The notes below the pieces were generated by a model. The model saw only the letters and a list, made by a program, of their open reading frames with translations, was not told the origin of the DNA and did not search any database. Of a stretch of DNA of 9,654 nt, positions 1 to 7,023 are shown one piece after another. Source of the DNA: Paucimonas sp. (GTDB lineage Bacteria; Pseudomonadota; Gammaproteobacteria; Burkholderiales; Burkholderiaceae_D); the NCBI GenBank assembly GCA_029266815.1, contig JAQSWC010000031.1, positions 1 to 9,654 of the forward strand. Direction: 5' to 3'. The stretch's first letter is position 1; the number at the start of each line of letters is the position of its first letter. The position numbers were made by a program, and so were the translations under genes.

Positions 1-257
1 ATCGCCGTATCGGCAAGAACCGTGACGGCGTTCGGCTGCACTTCAAGGACGCCGCCGGCGACGAAAACGAATTCCTCTTCCGCCTGACCTGCTACCTTGA
101 TGCGGACTGCGCCCGGACGGATGCGCGTGATCAGCGGCGTGTGGCGCGGATAGATGCCCAGCTCGCCGGCTTCACCCGGCAACGCGACGAACTCGGCTTC
201 GCCTGAGAAGATTTGCTCTTCCGCGGAAACCACGTCGACGTGAATGGTGTGTGCCAT
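1..257 (-). CDS. atpC: ATP synthase F1 epsilon subunit, 3' end outside window (partial)
   Basis: Epsilon is the single-copy subunit of the F1 central stalk. It contacts gamma and the c-ring and can inhibit ATP hydrolysis. I translated this stretch by hand: it starts at an ATG at 257-255, begins MAHTIHVDVVSAEEQIFSG, and gives 85 full codons before the window edge. Typical epsilon N-terminal beta-sandwich motifs are visible: an LPGEAGELGIYPRHTPL stretch at about residues 26-42 and an FVAGGVLEV-like strand near residues 67-75. The C-terminal helical hairpin, which carries the inhibitory function, lies outside the window, so its state is unknown. The gene is last in the operon, 61 bases after atpD, and a strong hairpin fills much of that gap. 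A modest AAAGG Shine-Dalgarno lies about 8 bases before the ATG. Confidence 0.95.
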   Translation of the reverse strand, partial: MAHTIHVDVVSAEEQIFSGEAEFVALPGEAGELGIYPRHTPLITRIRPGAVRIKVAGQAEEEFVFVAGGVLEVQPNAVTVLADTA

Positions 258-285
258 ATTGAACCTTTACTGTTCGCTTGAAAGT

Positions 286-312
286 TCGCGCCTCTTGCAA
301 GAAGAGGCGCGA
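286..312 (-). other. Intercistronic hairpin between atpD and atpC
   Basis: The arms at 286-296 and 302-312 are perfectly complementary over 11 base pairs (TCGCGCCTCTT against AAGAGGCGCGA) around a 5-base loop. In the transcript the stem starts 6 bases after the atpD stop codon and ends well before the atpC ribosome binding site. The downstream bases contain only a short UUU, so this is not a classical intrinsic terminator. A role in partial attenuation or in protecting the atpD 3' end is inferred. Confidence 0.75.
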
Positions 313-318
313 GTGCGA

Positions 319-1719
319 TTACTGGATCTTCTTCGCTTTTTCGATGGCTTCTTCGATCGTGCCGACCATGTAGAACGCTTGTTCCGGGAGGTGATCGAGT
401 TCGCCGCTGGCGATCATCTTGAAGCCCTTGATCGTGTCTTTCAGCGAAACGTATTTGCCGGGCGAACCGGTAAACACTTCAGCAACGTGGAAAGGCTGCG
501 ACAGGAAACGCTGCATCTTACGTGCACGGGCCACCACCAGCTTGTCTTCCGGTGCCAGTTCGTCCATGCCCAGAATCGCGATGATGTCGCGCAGTTCCTT
601 GTAGCGCTGCAGTGTGCCCTGAACAGCGCGCGCGGTCTCATAGTGATCCACGCCGACGACGTTCGGGTCGAGCTGACGTGACGTCGAATCGAGCGGGTCC
701 ACCGCGGGGTAGATACCCAGCGCAGCGATGTCACGCGACAGAACCACGGTCGAGTCCAAGTGGGCGAAGGTGGTTGCAGGCGACGGATCAGTCAAGTCAT
801 CCGCAGGGACGTACACGGCCTGGATCGAGGTGATCGAACCGGTTTTGGTCGAGGTGATGCGCTCTTGCAGACGGCCCATTTCTTCGGCCAGCGTCGGCTG
901 ATAACCCACCGCAGAAGGCATACGGCCCAGCAGCGCGGATACTTCAGTACCGGCCAGCGTGTAACGGTAGATGTTGTCGACGAAGAAGAGAACGTCACGG
1001 CCTTCGTCACGGAATGATTCAGCAATCGTCAGGCCGGTCAGTGCCACGCGCAGACGGTTGCCCGGCGGCTCGTTCATCTGACCGTACACCATCGCCACTT
1101 TGGAGTTGGCAAGGTTGTCCAGATCAACCACCTTGGAGTCGGCCATCTCGTGATAGAAGTCGTTACCTTCACGAGTACGCTCACCCACACCGGCGAATAC
1201 GGATAGACCCGAGTGCGCCTTCGCGATGTTATTGATCAGCTCCATCATGTTGACGGTCTTGCCTACGCCTGCGCCGCCGAACAAACCGACCTTGCCGCCT
1301 TTTGCAAACGGGCAGACGAGGTCAATCACCTTGATGCCGGTTTCGAGCAGTTCCTGCGACGGCGACAGTTCGTCGTAGGCCGGCGCTTTGCGGTGGATCG
1401 ATGCAGTCGTCGTGGCGGCAACGGGGCCGCGCTCGTCGATCGGGTTACCCAGCACGTCCATGATACGGCCCAGCGTTGCAGGACCGACCGGCACTGAAAT
1501 AGGCGCACCGGTGTTCTTGATCATCATGCCGCGGCGCAGACCGTCGGACGAGCCCAGCGCAATTGTACGGACGATGCCGTCGCCAAGCTGCTGCTGCACT
1601 TCCAGGGTCAGCTCGGAGCCGTCCATTTTTAACGCATCGTATACACGGGGCATCGCGTCACGGGGAAACTCAACGTCCACCACAGCGCCGATACACTGAA
1701 CGATTTTGCCATCAGCCAT
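319..1719 (-). CDS. atpD: ATP synthase F1 beta subunit
   Basis: Beta is the catalytic subunit of F1 (three per complex); it makes ATP from ADP and phosphate at the cytoplasmic face of the membrane. The 466-residue length is normal for proteobacteria. The N-terminal beta-barrel is followed by the nucleotide-binding domain. Its P-loop GGAGVGKT is at residues 148-155 (catalytic Lys154), and GERTREG begins at 179 with catalytic Glu180 and Arg181. The Walker B strand VLFFVDN ends near Asp248, and the TLAGTEVSALLGRMPSAVG segment is intact. The C-terminal helical domain carries the lever motif as DELAPED (386-392), a variant of the textbook DELSEED. The ATG at 1719 is preceded by AAGGAA and an A/U-rich leader. 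The gene lies 33 bases after atpG and 61 bases before atpC, within the operon. Confidence 0.99.
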   Translation of the reverse strand: MADGKIVQCIGAVVDVEFPRDAMPRVYDALKMDGSELTLEVQQQLGDGIVRTIALGSSDGLRRGMMIKNTGAPISVPVGPATLGRIMDVLGNPIDERGPVAATTTASIHRKAPAYDELSPSQELLETGIKVIDLVCPFAKGGKVGLFGGAGVGKTVNMMELINNIAKAHSGLSVFAGVGERTREGNDFYHEMADSKVVDLDNLANSKVAMVYGQMNEPPGNRLRVALTGLTIAESFRDEGRDVLFFVDNIYRYTLAGTEVSALLGRMPSAVGYQPTLAEEMGRLQERITSTKTGSITSIQAVYVPADDLTDPSPATTFAHLDSTVVLSRDIAALGIYPAVDPLDSTSRQLDPNVVGVDHYETARAVQGTLQRYKELRDIIAILGMDELAPEDKLVVARARKMQRFLSQPFHVAEVFTGSPGKYVSLKDTIKGFKMIASGELDHLPEQAFYMVGTIEEAIEKAKKIQ

Positions 1720-1752
1720 TTTCGTTCCTTCAGATAATAAAAATAAATTCTT
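1720..1752 (-). promoter_or_regulatory. A/U-rich atpD leader with ribosome binding site
   Basis: The whole atpG-atpD gap is 33 bases. In the transcript it reads as an A/U-rich tract (AAUUUAUUUUUAUUAU) followed by GAAGGAA and the ATG. The Shine-Dalgarno lies about 5-6 bases from the start. U-rich sequence upstream of a Shine-Dalgarno is a known kind of translational enhancer, through ribosomal protein S1 and lack of structure. A role in raising beta synthesis is inferred. Confidence 0.5.
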
Positions 1753-2622
1753 TTAAACAGCCGCCGCACCAGCGACGATCTCGGACAGTTCCTTCGTGAT
1801 CGCTGCCTGGCGGGTCTTGTTGTAGATGAGCTTCAACTCGCCGATGACGTTGCCTGCGTTGTCGCTCGCAGACTTCATCGCCACCATGCGTGCCGACTGT
1901 TCGGACGCCATGTTTTCGGCAACGGCTTGGTAGATCAGCGCTTCAACGTAACGCACCAGCAATTCATCGATCACGGCCTGTGCATCCGGCTCGTAGATAT
2001 AGTCCCAGGAGTGCGAACTCTTGTCGGCTTCCATGCGCTCGGACGACAATGGCAGCAACTGTTCCATCATCGGTTCCTGTTTCATCGTGTTGATGAATCG
2101 GGTGTAGCACAGATAGACGGCGTCGAGCTTGCCTTCCTGGTATGCATCAAGCAACACTTTCACGGGTCCGATCAGCTTGTCCAGATGCGGCGTATCGCCG
2201 AGCTGGATCGCATGTGACACGACTTTGGCGCCGATGCGGTTCAAGAAGCCGAGCCCCTTGTTGCCGATCGCCACAGCCTGGATCTTGCTGCCCTGGCCTT
2301 CGATCTCGCGTACTTTGTTGGTCACCTGGCGCAGCACGTTGGTGTTCATGCCGCCGCACAGACCCTTGTCGGTCGTGACAACGATGATGCCCACGGTCTT
2401 TGCCTTGTCCTGCTTGACCAAGAACGGATGCGTGTACTCCGGATTGGCTTGCGACAAGTTGGCGGCGATATTACGAATCTTGTCACTGTAGGGACGAGCG
2501 GCCCGCATCCGGTCCTGCGCCTTGCGCATTTTGGATGCGGCGACCATTTCCATCGCCTTGGTGATCTTCTTCGTATTCTCTACGCTCTTGATCTTGCCGC
2601 GTATCTCTTTACCTGCAGCCAT
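1753..2622 (-). CDS. atpG: ATP synthase F1 gamma subunit
   Basis: Gamma is the rotor shaft of F1 (one copy). It transmits c-ring rotation to the catalytic beta subunits. The protein has 289 residues, normal for the family. The N-terminal helix (AAGKEIRGKIKSVENTKKITKAMEMVAASKM, residues 2-32) and the C-terminal helix (ending ITKELSEIVAGAAAV) form the antiparallel coiled coil inserted into the alpha3beta3 barrel; both are clearly recognisable. The middle Rossmann-like domain includes VVTTDKGLCGGMN near residues 81-93. The ATG at 2622 has a strong AAGGAGT ribosome binding site (2631-2637) 8 bases upstream. The gene lies 26 bases after atpA and 33 bases before atpD. Confidence 0.98.
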   Translation of the reverse strand: MAAGKEIRGKIKSVENTKKITKAMEMVAASKMRKAQDRMRAARPYSDKIRNIAANLSQANPEYTHPFLVKQDKAKTVGIIVVTTDKGLCGGMNTNVLRQVTNKVREIEGQGSKIQAVAIGNKGLGFLNRIGAKVVSHAIQLGDTPHLDKLIGPVKVLLDAYQEGKLDAVYLCYTRFINTMKQEPMMEQLLPLSSERMEADKSSHSWDYIYEPDAQAVIDELLVRYVEALIYQAVAENMASEQSARMVAMKSASDNAGNVIGELKLIYNKTRQAAITKELSEIVAGAAAV

Positions 2623-2648
2623 GAGTCAATACTCCTTCAGCGCAGTAA

Positions 2649-4184
<1,536 letters not shown>

Positions 4185-4228
4185 GTTAACTCCTAAAATT
4201 TATCTCTTCGCGAGGCGCAGGGCGCCGG
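4185..4228 (-). promoter_or_regulatory. atpA leader with ribosome binding site
   Basis: In the transcript the 44-base atpH-atpA gap first carries GC-rich sequence with a small possible stem (GGCGC-CCU-GCGCC). It then turns A/U-rich (GAUAAAUUUUAGGAGUUAAC) just before the atpA ATG. The TAGGAG Shine-Dalgarno lies about 6 bases from the start. This is a clear independent translation start, unlike atpH and atpB, which follow the previous stop by 2 bases. Confidence 0.45.
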
Positions 4229-4765
4229 TTAAGCCGCGAGGGCGGCGTGCATCTGCTGCAGTTTCGCGCGTACCGAGGAATCGAGCACTTCGTCGCCGAC
4301 CACCACGCGTACGCCGCCGATTAACGATACGTCGACCGTCACCGAAGGATTCAGCTTGCGGCCGAACTTCTTTTCCAGCGAGGCGATCAGGTCCTTGACC
4401 TGCGCGTCGGACAGTCCGAACGCGCTGATGATTTCCGCGTCCGCCGCGCCTTCCTGCGCATTTTTCAATGCCTGGAATTGCGCGCCGATTTCCGGCAACA
4501 GCGTCAGGCGGCCGTTGTCGGCCAGCATGTAGACGAAATTTTTCGCTTCGGCGGTCAAAGGCGACTTCAGCACCGACAGGAAAGTGTCGGCAACCTCGCG
4601 ATCACCCAGCTTGGGGTTGTCGGCCAGCGCCTTCACTTCCGGCAATGCGCCGACTTGTGCCATCTCCGCCACCACACCGGACCAGGCTTGCAGTCCGTCG
4701 GATTGCAGTGCGACGCGAAAAAGCGCTTCTGCGTAAGGACGAGCGATCGTTGCGAGTTCAGCCAT
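4229..4765 (-). CDS. atpH: ATP synthase F1 delta subunit (OSCP family)
   Basis: Delta (one copy) ties the top of the F1 head to the b-subunit stator stalk so that the head does not rotate with gamma. The protein has 178 residues, the usual length. The N-terminal helical domain begins MAELATIARPYAEALF, with the family YAEALF motif at 11-16. The C-terminal part has the LIGGVRVVVGDEVLDSSVRAKL motif (148-169), which matches the conserved OSCP/delta signature. The ATG at 4765 comes 2 bases after the atpF stop. Only a weak GAG-like Shine-Dalgarno lies upstream, inside atpF, so translation is probably coupled to atpF. Confidence 0.97.
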   Translation of the reverse strand: MAELATIARPYAEALFRVALQSDGLQAWSGVVAEMAQVGALPEVKALADNPKLGDREVADTFLSVLKSPLTAEAKNFVYMLADNGRLTLLPEIGAQFQALKNAQEGAADAEIISAFGLSDAQVKDLIASLEKKFGRKLNPSVTVDVSLIGGVRVVVGDEVLDSSVRAKLQQMHAALAA

Positions 4766-4767
4766 GA

Positions 4768-5238
4768 TTACAGCTCGGCTTTCAACTGGTTCAACAGATC
4801 GGCATGCGCCGCCATGTTGACTTCACGCTTCAGGATCTGCTCGGCGCCTTTGACAGCCAGCGTCGCCACTTCGGCACGCAATGCATCGCGTGCACGGCCG
4901 ACCTGTTGCTCTGCCTCTGATTTGGCAGCGGCAATGATGCGGGCCGCTTCTTCCGATGCGGTTTTCTTGGCGTCTTCGATGATGCCCTGGGCACGCTTCT
5001 CGGCGTCGCCGATGCGCTTCTGGCCTTCGTCACGCGCGCTGGCGAGTTCTGCCTGCACGCGCTTTTCCGCTGCAGCCATTTCTGCCTTACCGCGGTCAGC
5101 GGCGGCCAAACCTTCCGCGATCTTCTTCGCGCGCTCGTCGAGCGCCTTGATCAACGGCGGCCACACGAATTTCATCGTGAAGCCGGCGAGGATGAAGAAG
5201 ACCACGAACTGTGCAATCAAGGTTGCATTCAGGTTCAC
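4768..5238 (-). CDS. atpF: ATP synthase Fo b subunit (stator stalk), GTG start
   Basis: Subunit b (two copies) is the peripheral stalk, anchored in the inner membrane and running up to delta and alpha. The protein has 156 residues. A single N-terminal membrane helix (about residues 5-25, LIAQFVVFFILAGF and on) is followed by WPPLIKALDERAKKIAEGL with the conserved Arg36. A long, charged, Ala/Glu/Lys-rich helix, typical of the b dimer, then runs to the end. The start codon is GTG at 5238-5236. It gives the expected MNLNATL N-terminus and has AAGGA about 8 bases upstream; the only in-frame methionine soon after lies inside the membrane segment and would destroy it. The gene is 62 bases after atpE, with a hairpin in that gap, and 2 bases before atpH. 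Confidence 0.97.
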   Translation of the reverse strand: MNLNATLIAQFVVFFILAGFTMKFVWPPLIKALDERAKKIAEGLAAADRGKAEMAAAEKRVQAELASARDEGQKRIGDAEKRAQGIIEDAKKTASEEAARIIAAAKSEAEQQVGRARDALRAEVATLAVKGAEQILKREVNMAAHADLLNQLKAEL

Positions 5239-5265
5239 GGTGTTTTCCTTCTCAAAATTGCTGAT

Positions 5266-5282
5266 GCCGGACTATATCCGGC
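5266..5282 (-). other. Intercistronic hairpin between atpE and atpF
   Basis: The transcript can form a 6-base-pair GC-rich stem (GCCGGA / TCCGGC) around a 5-base loop (TATAG). It starts 18 bases after the atpE stop and lies upstream of the atpF ribosome binding site. No U run follows directly (the next bases are AUCAGCAAUUUUG), so it is not a standard terminator. It could stabilise the atpE portion of the mRNA or temper atpF expression; that is inference. Confidence 0.55.
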
Positions 5283-5300
5283 GGGATTGAGAAACTGGAA

Positions 5301-5543
5301 TTAACCAGCAAACGGGTTAGCGAACGCGAACATCATCGCGATACCAACACCGATCAGGAATGCAGCGTCGATCAGACCGGCCAGCAGGAACATCTTGGTT
5401 TGCAGCGTGTTCATCAGTTCAGGCTGACGAGCCGATGCTTCGATGTACTTGCCGCCCATGATACCGATACCGATACATGCGCCGATAGCGCCCAGACCGA
5501 TGATCAAACCGCAAGCCAGTGCAACGAGAGCGACGTTAGTCAT
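5301..5543 (-). CDS. atpE: ATP synthase Fo c subunit (proteolipid ring)
   Basis: Subunit c forms the membrane ring that carries protons and drives rotation. The protein has 80 residues and two membrane helices (about 5-32 and 50-75). The first holds the glycine-rich packing motif IGACIGIGIMGG (20-31). The polar loop has the conserved Arg-Gln-Pro at 39-41, which contacts gamma and epsilon. The second helix carries the ion-binding carboxylate Asp59 in GLIDAAFLIGVG. An aspartate, without the Glu/Ser/Thr ligand pattern of sodium-dependent rings, indicates proton coupling. The ATG at 5543 has a strong AAGGAGT about 5 bases upstream and a U-rich leader, as expected for the most abundant subunit. 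Confidence 0.99.
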   Translation of the reverse strand: MTNVALVALACGLIIGLGAIGACIGIGIMGGKYIEASARQPELMNTLQTKMFLLAGLIDAAFLIGVGIAMMFAFANPFAG

Positions 5544-5614
5544 GACAACTCCTTAATAGTCAAAGTCAAAATTAAAAAACCAGATACTTCAAAACCGAGA
5601 TACAGCAAATTCTT
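5544..5614 (-). promoter_or_regulatory. U-rich atpE translation initiation region
   Basis: The 71-base atpB-atpE gap is markedly U-rich in the transcript. It includes a GUUUUUUAAUUUUGACUUUGACU stretch (written here in part: GTTTTTTAATTTT then two TTTGAC copies) just before AAGGAGT and the atpE ATG. A GTATCT-G-GTTTT-like motif occurs twice further upstream. In E. coli a U-rich sequence before the atpE Shine-Dalgarno is an established translational enhancer; this region looks like its counterpart. Function here is inferred by analogy. Confidence 0.6.
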
Positions 5615-6454
5615 TTAGTGGCCTTCGTGTGCCTGGCCGATGTACACCAGCGTCAGCATCATAAAGATGAAGGCCTGCAACAGCACGATCAGGATATGGA
5701 AGATCGCCCATACCGAGCCCGCAACCACATGCATGCCGAAACCCCACCAGGTGGCCGTCGAGCCGAGCAGCGCGATCAGCAGGAACACGAGTTCGCCTGC
5801 ATACATGTTGCCGAACAGTCGCATGCCGAGCGAAACCGTCTTGGCGACGAATTCAATGATGTTGAGGCCCAGATTGAAAATCCACAACGCAGGATGGGCG
5901 CCGAAGGGAGCGCAGAACAGTTCATGCACGAAGCCGCCGGCACCTTTGATCTTGATGTTGTAATAGATCATCAGTGCAAATACGCCAAGTGCCATGCCGA
6001 GCGTTCCGTTCAGGTCGGCGGTGGGAACGGCGCGATGGTGGAGATCGCCAAGGCCGACCAGGCTGAAAATCCAAGCAAAGAGGTCGACGGGCAGGAAGTC
6101 CATGGAGTTCATCAGGAATACCCAGATGAATACTGTCAATGCAAGTGGCGCAATGAAGCTGCGGTTGCCGTGAACAATGGCTTTGGACTGGTCTTCGACC
6201 AGCTCGACAACCATTTCCACAAATGCCTGGAAACGGCCCGGCACGCCGGAAGTGGCCTTGCGTGCCGCCATCCACATGAGCAGGCAGCCGATGATACCCA
6301 TTGTGACGGACCAGAACACCGTGTCCAAGTTGATGATTGAAAAATCAATGATCTTGTCTTGGTGCTTGGTAGAGAGATGCCCCAGGTGATGAACAATATA
6401 TTCCGAGGCGGTTGGCGCGTGCGCCGCGCCGTCTGCTGCCGTTCCAGTTGCCAT
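5615..6454 (-). CDS. atpB: ATP synthase Fo a subunit
   Basis: Subunit a provides the two proton half-channels next to the c-ring in the inner membrane. The protein has 279 residues with several strongly hydrophobic helices (clear ones near 46-64, 101-118, 153-167, 190-215 and 244-273). The essential arginine is Arg212 in SLGMRLFGNMYAGE (E. coli Arg210 equivalent). Glu221 and the His253/Gln260 pair in WAIFHILIVLLQAFIF match the channel residues Glu219, His245 and Gln252 of E. coli. The N-terminal 15-20 residues are Ala/His-rich and soluble. The ATG at 6454 follows the atpI stop by 2 bases with only a weak AGG upstream, which suggests translational coupling to atpI. The gene is 71 bases before atpE. 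Confidence 0.98.
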   Translation of the reverse strand: MATGTAADGAAHAPTASEYIVHHLGHLSTKHQDKIIDFSIINLDTVFWSVTMGIIGCLLMWMAARKATSGVPGRFQAFVEMVVELVEDQSKAIVHGNRSFIAPLALTVFIWVFLMNSMDFLPVDLFAWIFSLVGLGDLHHRAVPTADLNGTLGMALGVFALMIYYNIKIKGAGGFVHELFCAPFGAHPALWIFNLGLNIIEFVAKTVSLGMRLFGNMYAGELVFLLIALLGSTATWWGFGMHVVAGSVWAIFHILIVLLQAFIFMMLTLVYIGQAHEGH

Positions 6455-6456
6455 TG

Positions 6457-6795
6457 TCAGTGCCTAAATAATAAGATGATGTAACTTTTCAGCGCCACGA
6501 TGAAAGCGGCGATCAGCGCCAGCCAGTTCAAATCGCGGTAAAGCCAGGCGGCCGTGCCAAGGAGCACCACCGTCAAAATAATCTTGATAAATTCGCCGAT
6601 GAAAAAAGCCATCGGATTGGCAGCCGATCCTTTTTGCGCATTCGAAAACAAGCGCAAGGCAAACAGGCCGTTAGGCACTACACAACACAGTCCACCCAGC
6701 AACGCGGACAACAGCGCCGGCACTCCGCCGAGAAAGCCGGCAATCACGCCGACTAAACCTGTAGCCCCCAGTTGCAGAAGGACGATGCGCAGCAT
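6457..6795 (-). CDS. atpI: ATP synthase accessory protein AtpI
   Basis: This is a small integral membrane protein, the first gene of the atp operon. AtpI proteins are not part of the final enzyme. In several bacteria they assist c-ring assembly, and a magnesium-supply role has been proposed. The protein has 112 residues with four predicted membrane segments (about 3-24, 27-49, 62-85 and 90-110). A conserved-looking Gly-Glu-x-x-Lys motif sits in the third (GEFIK, Glu68 and Lys71). The ATG at 6795 has AGGA 5 bases upstream. Position, size and topology support the call more than sequence motifs, which are weak in this family. Confidence 0.9.
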   Translation of the reverse strand: MLRIVLLQLGATGLVGVIAGFLGGVPALLSALLGGLCCVVPNGLFALRLFSNAQKGSAANPMAFFIGEFIKIILTVVLLGTAAWLYRDLNWLALIAAFIVALKSYIILLFRH

Positions 6796-6815
6796 GTGAG
6801 TCCTGAATCGTGCAA

Positions 6816-6890
6816 CCCGTGGCCTCCCTTTTCGGGCAGCCTTCTCGGGCCTAGGTGGAATCCGTGGGAAGTGTTCTGTGAAGCCACGGG
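6816..6890 (-). repeat. Inverted repeat spanning the atp operon start site and leader
   Basis: Two perfect 8-base arms, CCCGTGGC (6883-6890) and GCCACGGG (6816-6823) on the transcribed strand, face each other across 59 bases. The first arm lies directly after the -10 box and covers the predicted start of transcription (about 6884). Only part of it would be in the RNA if that start is right. Smaller GC stems are possible between the arms (GCC-GAGAA-type loops, CCC-GAAAA-GGG). It may be a DNA-level operator, a leader RNA fold, or chance. Confidence 0.4.
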
Positions 6891-6920
6891 ATTATAAGGG
6901 CTTTCGACAAACGACGTCAA
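6891..6920 (-). promoter_or_regulatory. Strong sigma70-type promoter of the atp operon
   Basis: On the minus strand a TTGACG -35 box (6915-6920, 5 of 6 consensus) is separated by 18 bases from a perfect TATAAT -10 box (6891-6896). Transcription would start near 6884, leaving a leader of about 88 bases before the atpI ATG. Its place, just upstream of the first atp gene and after parB, is where the operon promoter is expected. The -35 region overlaps a 10-base palindrome CAAACGTTTG (6918-6927) and two CGTTTGWCG copies. Confidence 0.8.
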
Positions 6921-6923
6921 ACG
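6905..6923 (-). repeat. Tandem CGTTTGWCG repeats over the -35 box and spacer
   Basis: CGTTTGACG (6915-6923) and CGTTTGTCG (6905-6913) are on the same strand with a 10-base period, one DNA helical turn. They cover the -35 box and half the spacer of the atp promoter. Phased direct repeats in this position are typical of transcription factor sites, but I do not recognise the motif. Confidence 0.4.
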
Positions 6924-6974
6924 TTTGCGCACTCTCATGAAGCATTGAATGCGGTCTGCTAGTGCTGTCCGACG

Positions 6975-6996
6975 CGGATTGCGAATTGGCAATCCG
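6975..6996 (-). other. Stem-loop just downstream of parB
   Basis: Perfect 8-base-pair arms CGGATTGC (6989-6996 on the transcribed strand) and GCAATCCG (6975-6982) flank a 6-base loop. The stem begins 27 bases after the parB stop codon and lies upstream of the atp promoter. No U tract follows, so it does not meet the intrinsic terminator pattern. It may define the 3' end of the parAB transcript by processing, or may not act at all. Confidence 0.45.
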
Positions 6997-7023
6997 GTTA
7001 GATGGTTGTGGACGAAGTTTCCT

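Noticed and set aside
4478..5290. Plus-strand open frame of 270 codons antisense to atpF and atpH
   Set aside because: It overlaps two well-supported genes, has Ala/Ser-rich low-complexity composition and no motif. It is an effect of codon bias on the real strand.
5618..6340. Plus-strand open frame of 240 codons antisense to atpB
   Set aside because: It is fully inside atpB on the opposite strand, with a Gln/His/Glu-rich translation that mirrors membrane-protein codons. No domain is recognisable.
7003..7013. Possible DnaA box (TGTGGACGA-like) near parB
   Set aside because: It is a single imperfect match to the DnaA box with no cluster and no AT-rich unwinding region. The mnmG-parAB context suggests origin proximity but no origin is seen here.
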